Shown here piece by piece: positions 10,801-19,140 of a stretch of DNA of 64,000 bases. The notes beneath the pieces were generated by a model, which searched no databases, was not told the DNA's origin, and worked only from the letters and a program-made list of their open reading frames with translations. Numbering within the stretch: the first letter of the stretch is position 1; each line of letters opens with the position of its first letter. The stretch is from Rosistilla ulvae. GTDB lineage: Bacteria; Planctomycetota; Planctomycetia; Pirellulales; Pirellulaceae. The stretch covers positions 5,705,798 through 5,769,797 of the forward strand of contig NZ_CP036261.1 in NCBI RefSeq assembly GCF_007741475.1. The letters are read 5' to 3'. A program made the position numbers and the translations under genes.

Positions 10801-10820
10801 GGGCCGGTGGGATCGGTCAT
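7806..10820 (-). CDS. Hybrid sensor histidine kinase, PAS-PAS-HisKA-HATPase-REC-REC-Hpt
   Basis: A 1004-residue cytoplasmic hybrid kinase with no obvious membrane segment. After a short N-terminal helix come two PAS domains (about 85-205 and 210-335), each ending in DVTERK/DVTDLK-like sequence. HisKA contains the H-box SHEIRTPMNGIIGM. The HATPase domain has N, G1 (DTGIGIP) and G2 (GGTGLGLAIS) boxes. Two receiver domains follow, with LVLLDCMMPHMDG and LVLMDLQMPEMDG holding the likely phospho-Asp. A C-terminal Hpt domain holds the transfer His in ARAAHTLKGSA. This is the BarA/multistep phosphorelay layout. The output regulator is not identifiable. A 128-bp gap separates it from the downstream trehalohydrolase fusion, so it may be a separate unit. 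Confidence 0.93.
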   Translation of the reverse strand: MTDPTGPFDLQSALQKVRSRLVAQTDGSADEEELLAAWDQIARRAEAAESTFSQLPPQQPSEIFIDSQDPSSALGETRILYHTLVDNLPINLVLKDLHGRRVFANERYLQLHQMTLQELRGKTDFDIFPEHLAKAYQLDDQQVIREGIVLHDTEPYLAKDGNECWIERVKAPVRDAQGKITGVQLLFWDVTERKHLDQDLEKARYLLNTLLNNIPDSIYFKDRDSRFIRISRSMAKKFHWKNAEIAVGKTDADIFTSEHAANARASELEIMDTGVPMVAEIERETWADRPDSWCSSTKMPLRDDAGRIVGTFGITRDVTDLKRTEQELKTAKEAADAANQAKSDFLANMSHEIRTPMNGIIGMADLMAHTNLSIEQRDYLRTIKDSADSLLRIINDILDFSKIEAGKLELEETSFNLRDCVGRTVQTLAVKAAEKGLELACRIDPHLPNQVAGDPVRLRQIVVNLVGNAIKFTQQGEVVVEVTNADDPKVIAITNPLANGQSHLPLEALDAGAIRLQFAVRDTGIGIPGEKVQTVFEEFAQADVSTTRQFGGTGLGLAISARLVDLMHGNIWLDSQVGVGTTFYFTAEFLLADAAVAPTENLDSLRGLPTIVVDDNNTNRQIFGEMLDAWQLNPTLVASAPAALAELQRAASTEDPYRLVLLDCMMPHMDGFALAECIRQSPLLKGLPIIMISSAARADDSQRCREMGIQRYLTKPVLQSDLFDSILDAMDIRSHHATSTPLLEPGGNQRPLNILLAEDGLVNQRVAIGFLSREGHNVTLARNGIEAVMEVARQPFDLVLMDLQMPEMDGVEATLEIRVRDRHLGIHTPIIAMTAAAMDGDRERCLSAGMDDYISKPINPSQLQAVIAGVFDREPPTAAAAPERYLPPLELANPTQIVDLRHAIERIDGGWELLEPLTSAMRQEGPILIDQIHHALQMGDCKSLARAAHTLKGSADVFAASRVVAVSIRLEELARANKLAECRALLDELQDEVEAMLEHLNREA

Positions 10821-11310
10821 GGAAGATCTATCGCGCTGGCAGGATACTTCGCTTGGAATCTTTGCCGCAGTGTACCATCTGCGGTGCCGCTTGTACTCAT
10901 CATCTGTATTACAAATCGGGGCGGAGCAGTGTTTCTATTTGAGCTATCAGCTGGCACGCGCTAGCGTCCGGTTCTCTGGCCAACACCGCGCTGCCGCGGG
11001 CTGGCGAATTCGCCCGAGCTGAAACACTAAATTGCCCTGCATTTCAAATATAGGACAGAGTCTTGCAGGTGACAGCAAAACCATCGGCGATCGGTTTGCG
11101 CCGCCGCGATCTCTCGCCCGCGGAAGTCGCCCAGCTCAGGTGCCCTTCTATTTGACTCCGCTTCGGGCAAATCGTTCACTCAAAAAGGCTGCTCGCTCTA
11201 CTTACCATACCAGCCCCCATCGCCGAGGGGGCCTGATTGTTATTGCCTCGCGATTCCCGTTCCTGCTACACTCCGCCCCCCAATTGTCTCGTCTATACGG
11301 AGGGTCGCGC
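10821..11310. other. Intergenic region between divergent sensor-kinase genes
   Basis: This 490-bp gap between divergent genes must hold both promoters. I see no tRNA, repeat or recognisable operator. An open frame continues upstream of the kinase start at 11311, but its sequence has no domain character and is better read as leader. Confidence 0.4.
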
Positions 11311-12945
11311 GTGCTCCGAAACTACAAAATCCGAACCAAACTACTGATCGCCCTCGGATTGCTATGCGCGATTGTGTTGACAATTTCGCTCGGCGGTTTT
11401 CAGTCGATCTATGCCTATCGGCAACTCGCCAGCAGCATTAGCGATCGGGCGGCGGAGCTGCCGCTGACCAGTTCGCTGACTCGCGACGTCGAGCTGCTGC
11501 GGAACACCTACCACCGCATCCACGACCATTCGAGCAGCGAAAATCCGCTGGCTCGAATCTCGTTGACCAACGAACGCGATCAATTTCGGACCTGCGTTGC
11601 CGACGTTCGCTCTTCAGCCAACGCCTACCGTGGCGAACTGGACGCTGGAGATGATGAAGCGACAGTCCTTTCGGATCGGTCGCGCGAACGACATACCATC
11701 GATGCGATGTTGCGTGGGCTCGAACGCATCGACGACATCGTCCGCGCCGAAAACTGGGCGCTCAAAGAGATCGATTACGCCCGCTTGGAGATCGAGCTGG
11801 ATAGCTTGGCCGATTCGGCGCAACAGCTGCCAACCTTTCTGCAGCAACACATGCTCAGCCTACGCGACGACGTTCGCGGTTTTTACCGCACGGCGATCGC
11901 CGTGATGTGGGGCAGTTCGCTGCTGGCGTTAGGAATGTTCGCCGCCTTGATCTTCCTGTTCCATCTCGTCGTCGTTAAACCGTTTGGGTCGCTGCTGCAG
12001 GGCAGCCGCACGATCAGCGAAGGAGTCTTCGCCCATCGGATCGAACTGGGGACCGGCGACGAACTGGCGGAACTGGCAAATTCGATGAACGACATGACCG
12101 CTCGGTTCTTGAGCACCGAATCGGAATTGAAGGATGTGATCGCGGGCAAAGAGGAAGAGATCCGCAATCGAACCAACGAAGCGATCCGCAACGAACAACT
12201 GGCCAGCGTCGGGTTCCTCGCCGCCGGGGTCGCTCACGAGATCAACAATCCGTTGGCGTCGATCGCGTGGAGTGCCGAAGCGCTCGAATCGCGGCTGCAC
12301 GATCAACTCTACGACACCGATTCCGACGGACCATCGCAACCGCTGAACAACGACCAATTGTCGACGCTGCGAACCAACCTGCGTCGAATTCAAGACGAGG
12401 CGTTCCGTTGCAAAGGGATCACCGAACACCTGCTGGACTTCAGCCGCTTGGGGAACGTCAAACGCGAACCGACCGACCTGAAGCACTTGGTCGAAGACGT
12501 TGTTGCGATGGTTGGCACGCTAGGCCAATACCGCTGCAAGACGATCCGTTTGGACTGTCCCGATGAAGTCAATGCGGCGATCAACGGCCAGGAGATCAAA
12601 CAAGTTGTCCTGAACCTGCTGACCAACGCGTTGGAGAGCGTCGACACCGACGGAGCGATCGACGTCCGGCTGCGGCAACGCGGCGATGTCGCCGTGCTGA
12701 CTGTCGAAGACGACGGCTGCGGGATGGATGAACACGTTCAGAACCATCTGTTCGAACCCTTTTTCACCAGCGGTAAAGAAGGGCAGGGAACCGGTTTGGG
12801 GCTGAGCATTTCCTATCGTATCGTCCAACAGCATGGCGGCCGGATGTCGGCGCAGAGCGAAGGACGGGGCCGGGGCGCCCGTTTAGATGTCACACTACCT
12901 CTTGAACACACCATGGAAGCCGATGTCCAAAAAAACGCAGCCTAA
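11311..12945 (+). CDS. Membrane sensor histidine kinase with HAMP domain
   Basis: A 544-residue sensor kinase. It starts at GTG 11311 with a good ribosome-binding site (ACGGAGG, about 7 nt upstream). A frame open back to 11032 would add an unrelated N-terminus before the first membrane segment. TM1 is at about residues 10-31, an extracytoplasmic helical sensor at 32-188, TM2 at about 190-213, then HAMP. The H-box is AAGVAHEINNPLASIAW with His309. HATPase boxes DDGCGMDEH and GTGLGLSIS are present. The HEINNPL form is typical of NtrB-class kinases, which pair with sigma54 activators. It overlaps the next gene by 23 nt, so the two are translationally coupled partners. The signal sensed is unknown. 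Confidence 0.93.
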   Translation: MLRNYKIRTKLLIALGLLCAIVLTISLGGFQSIYAYRQLASSISDRAAELPLTSSLTRDVELLRNTYHRIHDHSSSENPLARISLTNERDQFRTCVADVRSSANAYRGELDAGDDEATVLSDRSRERHTIDAMLRGLERIDDIVRAENWALKEIDYARLEIELDSLADSAQQLPTFLQQHMLSLRDDVRGFYRTAIAVMWGSSLLALGMFAALIFLFHLVVVKPFGSLLQGSRTISEGVFAHRIELGTGDELAELANSMNDMTARFLSTESELKDVIAGKEEEIRNRTNEAIRNEQLASVGFLAAGVAHEINNPLASIAWSAEALESRLHDQLYDTDSDGPSQPLNNDQLSTLRTNLRRIQDEAFRCKGITEHLLDFSRLGNVKREPTDLKHLVEDVVAMVGTLGQYRCKTIRLDCPDEVNAAINGQEIKQVVLNLLTNALESVDTDGAIDVRLRQRGDVAVLTVEDDGCGMDEHVQNHLFEPFFTSGKEGQGTGLGLSISYRIVQQHGGRMSAQSEGRGRGARLDVTLPLEHTMEADVQKNAA

Positions 12946-14305
12946 CGCCGGTTTGTCGATCATGTTCGCCGACGATGAGCCCGGCCTGCAGGAGTTGATG
13001 GCAGCCGAATTGCCCCGCTTGGGACACACCGTCACCGTCTGCCCCGATGGGCTGACCGCGTTGGCGGCTGTCGAAAAGCAGGCTTACGATTGCATCATCG
13101 TCGATCTCGACATGCCTGGCATGAACGGGATCGAAGTCTTGCAGCGAACCAAAGAACTGCAACCGCTGTGCGAAGCGATCGTGCTGACCGGTAAATCGAC
13201 GACCGAATCGGCGATCATCGCTGTGAAGTGCGGCGCCTTCGACTATCTGACTAAACCGTCGCGGCTGGCCGATCTCGCCACGCTCTTGGGACGCGTTGCC
13301 GAACGCCGCCAGATCAGCAAGCAGATGTCGGCGCTTCAGTTGCGGCTGCGCCGCGCCGAGGGAGATCCTCAATTGATCGGTAAGCATCCGTCGATGGAGC
13401 GTGTTGCGAAATTGATCGCCAAAGTCGCGCCAACCGAAAGCACCGTCTTGATCCGTGGCGAAACCGGATGCGGTAAAGAGCTAGTCGCTCGCGCGGTCCA
13501 CGACCAGAGCCGACGAGCGGCAGAATCGTTTGTCGCGATCAACTGTGGCGCACTTCCCGAAAACCTGATCGAAAGCGAACTGTTCGGTCATTGCCGCGGT
13601 GCCTTCACCGGCGCCGATGCGGCTCGCACCGGCATGTTCCAAGTCGCCGATGGCGGAACGATTTTCCTGGACGAGATCGGCGAGCTGCCGCTGTCGATGC
13701 AAGCCAAGTTGTTGCGCGTGCTCGAATCGCGTGAGATCCGCCGCGTCGGCGACAACCAAGTCGAAAAGATCGATGTTCGCGTCGTCTGTGCGACGCACCG
13801 AAATCTCGAACAGATGGTCGAACAGGGCGAATTCCGCGAGGACTTGATGTTCCGCATCAACACCTTTGAGATCGACGTTCCGTCGCTCCGCGAGCGGGCG
13901 AGCGACATTCCGGAACTGGCCGCGCATCTGCTGCGTCGCTTCAACAACGAACAACTGAGCGATGCGGAGCTGTTCACGCCCGAAACGATGAGCGCTCTGA
14001 CGGCCCACGTCTGGCCGGGCAATGTTCGCGAACTGGCTAACGTGATCGAACACGCAGTCATTTTGTGCGACGCGCTGCCGATCCGCCCCGAACATCTGCC
14101 GCGGCACTTTGGCGATCGTCAGCTACGAAAAGAGTTACGCAGCAGCGGCCCGATGAGCCTGCGAGAGATGGAGCACGTGGCGATCGAACAGGCGTTGGAA
14201 CGGCACGACGGCAACAAATCGGCTGTCGCGGCGGAACTGGGCATTAGCCTGAAAACCCTGTATAACAAGCTGAACACGGTTGCTGCCGAAAAGCAATCGG
14301 CGTAA
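12923..14305 (+). CDS. Sigma54-dependent response regulator, NtrC family
   Basis: A 460-residue activator. The receiver domain (about 8-125) has the phospho-acceptor Asp61 in IIVDLDMPGMNG. The AAA+ domain (about 150-385) shows Walker A GETGCGKE, the sigma54-contacting loop GAFTGA, Walker B GTIFLDEIGEL and the arginine-finger region. A FIS-type helix-turn-helix closes the protein (ALERHDGNKSAVAAELGIS). The ATG at 12923 is chosen because the receiver starts right after it; it lies within the 3' end of the kinase gene. It should turn on RpoN-dependent genes when phosphorylated by the upstream kinase. The targets are not evident from the window. Confidence 0.95.
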   Translation: MSKKTQPNAGLSIMFADDEPGLQELMAAELPRLGHTVTVCPDGLTALAAVEKQAYDCIIVDLDMPGMNGIEVLQRTKELQPLCEAIVLTGKSTTESAIIAVKCGAFDYLTKPSRLADLATLLGRVAERRQISKQMSALQLRLRRAEGDPQLIGKHPSMERVAKLIAKVAPTESTVLIRGETGCGKELVARAVHDQSRRAAESFVAINCGALPENLIESELFGHCRGAFTGADAARTGMFQVADGGTIFLDEIGELPLSMQAKLLRVLESREIRRVGDNQVEKIDVRVVCATHRNLEQMVEQGEFREDLMFRINTFEIDVPSLRERASDIPELAAHLLRRFNNEQLSDAELFTPETMSALTAHVWPGNVRELANVIEHAVILCDALPIRPEHLPRHFGDRQLRKELRSSGPMSLREMEHVAIEQALERHDGNKSAVAAELGISLKTLYNKLNTVAAEKQSA

Positions 14306-14354
14306 TCCTCACCGTCGCCACTGCGCCGGTTTTCGCTTGTGCAGATCTTCTTTT

Positions 14355-14768
14355 ATGAACACCGATTCCGCATCGCTTCGATCCAGCGACATCGAACTGG
14401 TGGAACCGACGCCGCAATTGCGGATCGTTTCCGATAGCGAAGCTGCGGAACTGGCTGCGGAGATTCCGACGGGATCTCCCTTTGCCCCCGGGACCGCGTT
14501 GCCGTTGGATCTGGTTGGACAACCGATCAGCTTCGAAGCGGGCGTATGGCGCGAGACGATGTTAGGCGGGCTCTTGGCGTCGTTGATCATGATTCTGTTT
14601 GGTCTTGGTGCGGTTGCCATTTTCCCGATCGGTGCGGTATTGATCGGTGCGGGGGGCTGTTTGTTGGGGGCGATGGCATTGGTCACGCGACGTCCCACGT
14701 TAGCGTTGGCGGCGACCTTGGGGAATCTGGTCGTACTGGCGATTGGTTTCTTTCGGTCGTTCAGCTAG
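14355..14768 (+). CDS. Small two-TM hypothetical membrane protein
   Basis: A 137-residue protein of unknown family. The first 70 residues are soluble and acidic. Two hydrophobic stretches follow (about residues 72-108 and 113-134), rich in Gly, Leu and Ile. The ATG at 14355 is preferred to an upstream in-frame start because the extra sequence would be Arg/Cys-rich and unlike the rest. It follows the NtrC-type gene by 49 bp, so it could be the last gene of that operon. Confidence 0.7.
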   Translation: MNTDSASLRSSDIELVEPTPQLRIVSDSEAAELAAEIPTGSPFAPGTALPLDLVGQPISFEAGVWRETMLGGLLASLIMILFGLGAVAIFPIGAVLIGAGGCLLGAMALVTRRPTLALAATLGNLVVLAIGFFRSFS

Positions 14769-14830
14769 CTTCATCCGCCGACAATCCAGCCAAACGATTC
14801 CCAGGCGAACCAAATTGGAGTGCGACAGTG

Positions 14831-16054
14831 ATGAGTCCAACCGATGGTTTACGCGATGCCAGCGATTGGCTGCGGTCTCAAGAGCCGGCGATCAAAGAAC
14901 AACTGGTGCAGTGGGCTGAAATCGCTTCGGGATCGCACGACACCGTGGGCTTGCAACGGATGTCTAATCGGCTGCGGGCAGACTGGCAGCATCATGGTTT
15001 CACATTGCAACCGACGCCGTTGTCGGCGATCCAAGAGGTCGCTTCCCAGGGGGAGATTGTGGAATGGAAGAGTGTCGATGCCTTGGTCGCCCGCCAACGT
15101 CCCGGGGCCGCCCGGCGGGTGTTATTGGCGATTCACTTCGACACCGTTTACGAACAAGAGAGCGATTTCAAGCAGTGCCAGTGGCTCGATGCCGATCGCT
15201 TGCGCGGCCCCGGCGTCGTTGATGCCAAGGGAGGGCTGTTGGTGATGATGTGGGCCTTGGCAGCGATCGAGAAGTTTGATCTCGCGGGAGAGATCGGATG
15301 GACCGCGATCCTGAATCCCGATGAAGAGATCGGTTCGCCAGCCAGCGCGGCGCTGTTCCAACAACAGGCGGGGCTGCACGATTTTGGTCTGCTGTTCGAA
15401 CCCTGTCTCCCCGATGGCGCGATGGTCTCACAGCGAAAGGGTTCGGGGAACTTTACGATCGTCGTTCGCGGCCGCTCGGCGCACTCCGGCCGCGATCCCG
15501 AAGACGGTCGCAACGCGATCGTGTTGTTGTCGCAGGTGGTCGGTGAGGTCGATCGGTTGAACGATCCGCATGCTGGCACGACGGTCAACGTTGGCCGCAT
15601 CGAAGGAGGCGGGCCGCTGAACCGCGTTCCCGATCTGGCGATCGGCCGCTTGAACGTTCGCGTCAACGATGCGTCGGCGCTAGCGGACTTTGAGAATCGG
15701 CTGAGCCAGATTGTCGACCAAGCCAATGAACGCGAAGGCTTTGAGGTTCGCTTGCATGGCGGTTTCCATGCGCCGCCAAAGAGTGTCGACGATCGCACAC
15801 GGGAAATTCAACGCGCTGTCGAAGCTTCTTTAGATGCTTCGGAACCGGCGATCCGATGGCAACCGACCGGCGGAGCTTGCGACGGCAGCAAGCTCGCATT
15901 TTATGGACTGCCCAACGTCGACACGTTGGGCCCTCGCGGCGGCAATCTACACAGCCCCGATGAATGGGTCGACACCGCGTCGATCGTTCCCAAAGCCACG
16001 TCGATCGTCCGTCTGTTGACAGCCTATGCGCGTGGCGATAAATGGATGTGTTAG
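14831..16054 (+). CDS. M20 family metallopeptidase (carboxypeptidase G2/ArgE-like)
   Basis: A 407-residue zinc-dependent amidohydrolase/peptidase. Family marks in order: AIHFDTVYEQ (metal His and Asp), GPGVVDAKGGL (bridging Asp), NPDEEIGSPAS (catalytic Glu-Glu pair), the dimerisation region around GRSAHSGRDPEDGRNA, and a late metal His in NLHSPDEW. All core residues are present, so it is probably active. No signal peptide is seen, so it should be cytoplasmic. It probably removes an N-acyl or C-terminal residue; the substrate is not deducible. ATG 14831 directly follows a GTG at 14828, either of which could start; upstream sequence in the frame lacks family character. Confidence 0.9.
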   Translation: MSPTDGLRDASDWLRSQEPAIKEQLVQWAEIASGSHDTVGLQRMSNRLRADWQHHGFTLQPTPLSAIQEVASQGEIVEWKSVDALVARQRPGAARRVLLAIHFDTVYEQESDFKQCQWLDADRLRGPGVVDAKGGLLVMMWALAAIEKFDLAGEIGWTAILNPDEEIGSPASAALFQQQAGLHDFGLLFEPCLPDGAMVSQRKGSGNFTIVVRGRSAHSGRDPEDGRNAIVLLSQVVGEVDRLNDPHAGTTVNVGRIEGGGPLNRVPDLAIGRLNVRVNDASALADFENRLSQIVDQANEREGFEVRLHGGFHAPPKSVDDRTREIQRAVEASLDASEPAIRWQPTGGACDGSKLAFYGLPNVDTLGPRGGNLHSPDEWVDTASIVPKATSIVRLLTAYARGDKWMC

Positions 16055-16070
16055 GACTGGTGCGGTCGAC

Positions 16071-16535
16071 CTAACGTTTGCGTTTCGAGTTCAGATCGAA
16101 TTCCATTTCCGGATTGGTTCCGGCTTTGATGTCGGCAAACATCGTGCACATCTCCGGGTTGTTGTATGCGGGAGGCAAGATGTTTTCGGCCCCCACATCT
16201 GCGGCGGTAGCTCCAGGAGGGATCGGCGAGCCATCGGGTTGAGCCAGCTTTTGGAAGATGACTTTGTATTTGCCTTCCCGAACGCCATCTTGCCCCTCGA
16301 CCGACGTGACGCTGAACGCGCCGTTCGCATCGGTGACACCAAAACCGCCGCGTCCAGCGACGCCCGCTTCGGGCAACAACGATACCGAGACACCTTCGAT
16401 TGGCTTGCCATCCATTAGCACGCGGCCCGATGCCGGATAGACGTCGGCCAACGGAGGACCGCCGTCACAGCCAACGGCCAGCAGAACCAACAAAGAAGCG
16501 GCACAGAACAAGCGACGATCATAAACGAGAGTCAT
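16071..16535 (-). CDS. Small lipoprotein with carboxypeptidase-regulatory-like fold
   Basis: A 154-residue exported protein. A signal peptide with lipobox LAVGC is followed by a single beta-sandwich-like domain (ASGRVLMDGKPIEGVSV, then GRGGFGVTDANGAFSV). That is the transthyretin/carboxypeptidase-regulatory pattern often seen in small planctomycete lipoproteins. It ends in KRKR. The ATG at 16535 is chosen because it places the signal sequence at the N-terminus. It lies 134 bp downstream of the DUF1559 gene, a pairing common in Pirellulaceae, so co-transcription is plausible. Function unknown. Confidence 0.82.
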   Translation of the reverse strand: MTLVYDRRLFCAASLLVLLAVGCDGGPPLADVYPASGRVLMDGKPIEGVSVSLLPEAGVAGRGGFGVTDANGAFSVTSVEGQDGVREGKYKVIFQKLAQPDGSPIPPGATAADVGAENILPPAYNNPEMCTMFADIKAGTNPEMEFDLNSKRKR

Positions 16536-16669
16536 CAGAAGGGGGCTCCAGAACGAGAGGGAATTGACTTGCGAGATGAGTATTGGGTAGTGTTTTAACC
16601 GCGGCGACGCTTCCAGGACCGGCGAATCGGCCCGTCCTGGAATTGTGCGCCGCAAGGCATGGTTCGAGA

Positions 16670-17722
16670 TTAAAATTCACCAACGACGTTTCCGTCGGAG
16701 ATCGCGGTGATGTTGTTGAGGACCACTTGGTCGGTGGTTTCGGTCATGAAATGGACCGATCCATCGGCGAATACCGCTTGGGCTCCGCCGGGATGGGTGC
16801 TTCCGGCGGTTCCCCATTCGCCCAATTGGCTAGCGCGGGGCGTTCGCGAATTGGGAGGCGAATCCCAGTTGCAGCACTCGTTGTCGTTGATACCGCGAGA
16901 CCATCCCAGATCGACGCCTTGACCGGCCCATTTGGCATAGCCCCAAGTGGGAACCGATCCATCGACGACCGCACGCAGCGTTTCGGCTACGGCAACGGTG
17001 TTGCTGGTTCCATCGGTGATATCGCGAAACCGCGACGATTCGTCGTGTCCAAACAGACGTTTGCTGGTGAACCCGGTGTCACGGCTCCACTTCTCGGCGG
17101 TGCTGGACAACCGACGCATGCTGAAGTCGTAATTCGTGTAGGCACCCAACAAGCTGGTCGTACCGGCCGAAATCGAATAGCTCGCCGAGTCGGTGGGGTA
17201 GTGGGTTGGGTTGGGATCCGATGGGCACAAGAAGGCTTCGACCGATGTGCTGACGACGACATCGTTGGCGTTGCCCGCTTCACCTGGTTTCGGGCCGGCG
17301 AATCCAACGCCACCGCGATCGTAGCCGCCGGTGGGGAGGTTCATGTCGATTTGATCCTGCAGGTTTTGCAGTTCGATAAAGGGTAGCAACAGCATCCAAC
17401 CGCGATGGTTCAAAACGCCGTTTGCTGCGGGAGCGGCACTTTCGGCGGTGACCGAACCGTCACCCGAAGTGGAGTAGGGAAAGACTCGATGCGTGTCGTG
17501 ATAGTTGTGCAGCGCCAGACCGATCTGCTTCATGTTATTGGAACATGACATCCGACGAGCGGCTTCGCGAGCGGCTTGAACGGCAGGCAAAAGCAGCCCA
17601 ACCAGAATACCAATGATCGCAATTACGACTAACAATTCGACAAGTGTGAACCCCGAGCGGTGTGGTTGCGTGTTGGGGCGAAGTGAGCGGTGCTGGGACG
17701 GGGAAACGTGCCGTGATTTCAT
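16670..17722 (-). CDS. DUF1559 prepilin-type N-cleavage protein
   Basis: A 350-residue type IV pilin-like protein of the planctomycete DUF1559 family. After a short basic leader comes the prepilin peptidase site G/FTLVELLVVIAIIG, with the conserved Glu at mature position 5. The long N-terminal helix continues into LLLPAVQAAREAARR. The globular part includes CSNNMKQIGLALHNYHD. The C-terminus carries the family's HPGGAQAVFADGSVHF signature. These proteins occur in many paralogues in Planctomycetes and are thought to form pseudopilus-like or surface structures; that role is inferred for the family. Confidence 0.95.
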   Translation of the reverse strand: MKSRHVSPSQHRSLRPNTQPHRSGFTLVELLVVIAIIGILVGLLLPAVQAAREAARRMSCSNNMKQIGLALHNYHDTHRVFPYSTSGDGSVTAESAAPAANGVLNHRGWMLLLPFIELQNLQDQIDMNLPTGGYDRGGVGFAGPKPGEAGNANDVVVSTSVEAFLCPSDPNPTHYPTDSASYSISAGTTSLLGAYTNYDFSMRRLSSTAEKWSRDTGFTSKRLFGHDESSRFRDITDGTSNTVAVAETLRAVVDGSVPTWGYAKWAGQGVDLGWSRGINDNECCNWDSPPNSRTPRASQLGEWGTAGSTHPGGAQAVFADGSVHFMTETTDQVVLNNITAISDGNVVGEF

Positions 17723-18145
17723 GCGGGCGGGTCCTGAATTTAGAGGGGTGAGAATTTAATATTGGGATTGGGGCCCCGGCTGATAGATGCACACGGAGTG
17801 CCAAGAAATGTCGCTGCAACGCTTCTGGTGTATCGCGGTTGTGCCACACGGGCTCTGCACCACAATGGCTAGAACGCATGGTGGGTGGCGAGGATTACTT
17901 CGCTGATGCCTCGCTTACGGCATGTTGGATTCCGTAACGGAAGTTGGGCACGATGCCTTTGCGGCGCCGTTTTTTTTTTGAGTTATTTGTGTTTCGCAAC
18001 GAATGCCTTGTCGTTGAGCTACGCTGCTTAAAACTAGGGCATGAGGTTTGGTAGGAATGGCGTGTGTGTGTTGGACCGAGCGAGTGGTTGCTGTGGTGGC
18101 GTTATTCCGCAATGACCTGGACTCTTCTTTTGACTGGAATCGATC
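17723..18145. other. Intergenic region with a T10 run and a short palindrome
   Basis: This 423-bp gap lies between divergent genes. It contains the palindrome TTCCGTAACGGAA (17930-17942) and the palindrome GGCGCC followed almost directly by ten T residues (17970-17979). The T run looks like a terminator tail, but its stem is too short for a confident call. No supported gene or RNA is visible. Confidence 0.4.
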
Positions 18146-18754
18146 GTGAAGAAACCGGAATCGACCGACCCGCCGATGCCGCCGCCGCGTTTTTCAACGC
18201 GCCGGTTTCCTGTCTACGCCTACGTTCCGGGGATGCATCCCCATCCGTTCTCGGATCCTCGCGGGCACAGCTGGGACGCGGTGGCCAGGGCGGTTGATCC
18301 CGCCGACCGGGTGTCGATCCGCAATCGTCACCTTTGGGCGGTCGATCTGTTTAACCACGGCTACGTCTGGGAAGCGCATGAAGCGTGGGAGTCGCTGTGG
18401 ATCGCTGCTGGACGCGTCGGCCCTGCGGCGACGTTTCTGAAGGGGCTGATCAAACTCGCCGCGGCCGGTGTCAAAGCGCGGCAGGGGAAACTGGTTGGCG
18501 TTCGGCGCCACGCGCGGCGAGCGGCGGAGCTGTTTTTGGAAGCTGCCGACGATCGAGGCTTTTCCTGCGAGCTGCAGTTTGGGCTTTCATGTCAGTTGAT
18601 GCGACAGAACAGCATGAATGTGTTGGATGCCGCGGCAAGCATCGTCGATCGCGCGCCGCAACCTGTCGTGCGGGTGTTGCCGGTCGTGTTGCAGCCGATC
18701 TTTCCCAGCGATGATGCCGAATCCCCTCCGCCCGCAGCGGATGAGCCATCGTAG
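18146..18754 (+). CDS. DUF309 family protein
   Basis: A 202-residue protein recognised by the DUF309 core: NHGYVWEAHEAWESLW followed after about 10 residues by FLKGLIKLAAAGVK. The two conserved His/Glu segments suggest a small helical domain with a metal or ligand site; the biochemical role of the family is not established. The start is a GTG at 18146. The N-terminal 40 residues are Pro-rich and the C-terminal 20 are Pro/Ala/Asp-rich, so both ends are probably disordered. It stands alone on the plus strand. Confidence 0.8.
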   Translation: MKKPESTDPPMPPPRFSTRRFPVYAYVPGMHPHPFSDPRGHSWDAVARAVDPADRVSIRNRHLWAVDLFNHGYVWEAHEAWESLWIAAGRVGPAATFLKGLIKLAAAGVKARQGKLVGVRRHARRAAELFLEAADDRGFSCELQFGLSCQLMRQNSMNVLDAAASIVDRAPQPVVRVLPVVLQPIFPSDDAESPPPAADEPS

Positions 18755-18776
18755 CGAGGGACCAAAGCCGGCAGGA

Positions 18777-19121
18777 CTAATCCGTTTGTTTCGGTGCTTG
18801 CAGGTCTTCGCGGATGATCGCAACGGTCAGAGCGATCCGGATCGTCTGGCCGTTCTTGTGGAGTGCTGGAACGCGGATCAGGTTGGTCCCCAGATGCGTC
18901 TGCCCCGACGCGATCGCACTATGAAAACCGTCCCAGTGTGGTTTTCGCGAAGCGTGGGGAATAAAGAAGTCCATCGATTTGCCCAGGACTTCGTCGGCGC
19001 TGTACCCCAGCAAGCGAACGGCTCCCGGATTCCACAAGATGATCTCGCCGCGGCGATCGACGGCGATGATGGCATCGCCGACACATTGAACGAATTGGTC
19101 GAGGTCCAAATCGGTTTTCAT
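18777..19121 (-). CDS. Stand-alone PAS domain protein
   Basis: A 114-residue protein consisting of a single PAS fold (FVQCVGDAIIAVDRRGEI, LLGYSADEVLGKSMDFF, FHSAIASGQ) with no attached kinase, cyclase or DNA-binding domain. The length fits one complete PAS with nothing missing. It starts 19 bp after the end of the sulfite/nitrite reductase gene on the same strand, so it is probably co-transcribed with it. That invites a role as a small redox or ligand sensor for that pathway; this is inference. Confidence 0.82.
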   Translation of the reverse strand: MKTDLDLDQFVQCVGDAIIAVDRRGEIILWNPGAVRLLGYSADEVLGKSMDFFIPHASRKPHWDGFHSAIASGQTHLGTNLIRVPALHKNGQTIRIALTVAIIREDLQAPKQTD

Positions 19122-19140
19122 TAACTCAGTTCTCGAGGAC

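Noticed and set aside
11032-11310. N-terminal extension of the HAMP kinase
   Set aside because: A good ribosome-binding site and the first membrane helix both place the start at GTG 11311.
17950-17980. GGCGCC followed by ten T residues as a terminator
   Set aside because: The stem is only a 6-bp palindrome with no loop, and it lies between two divergent starts, where no transcript should end.
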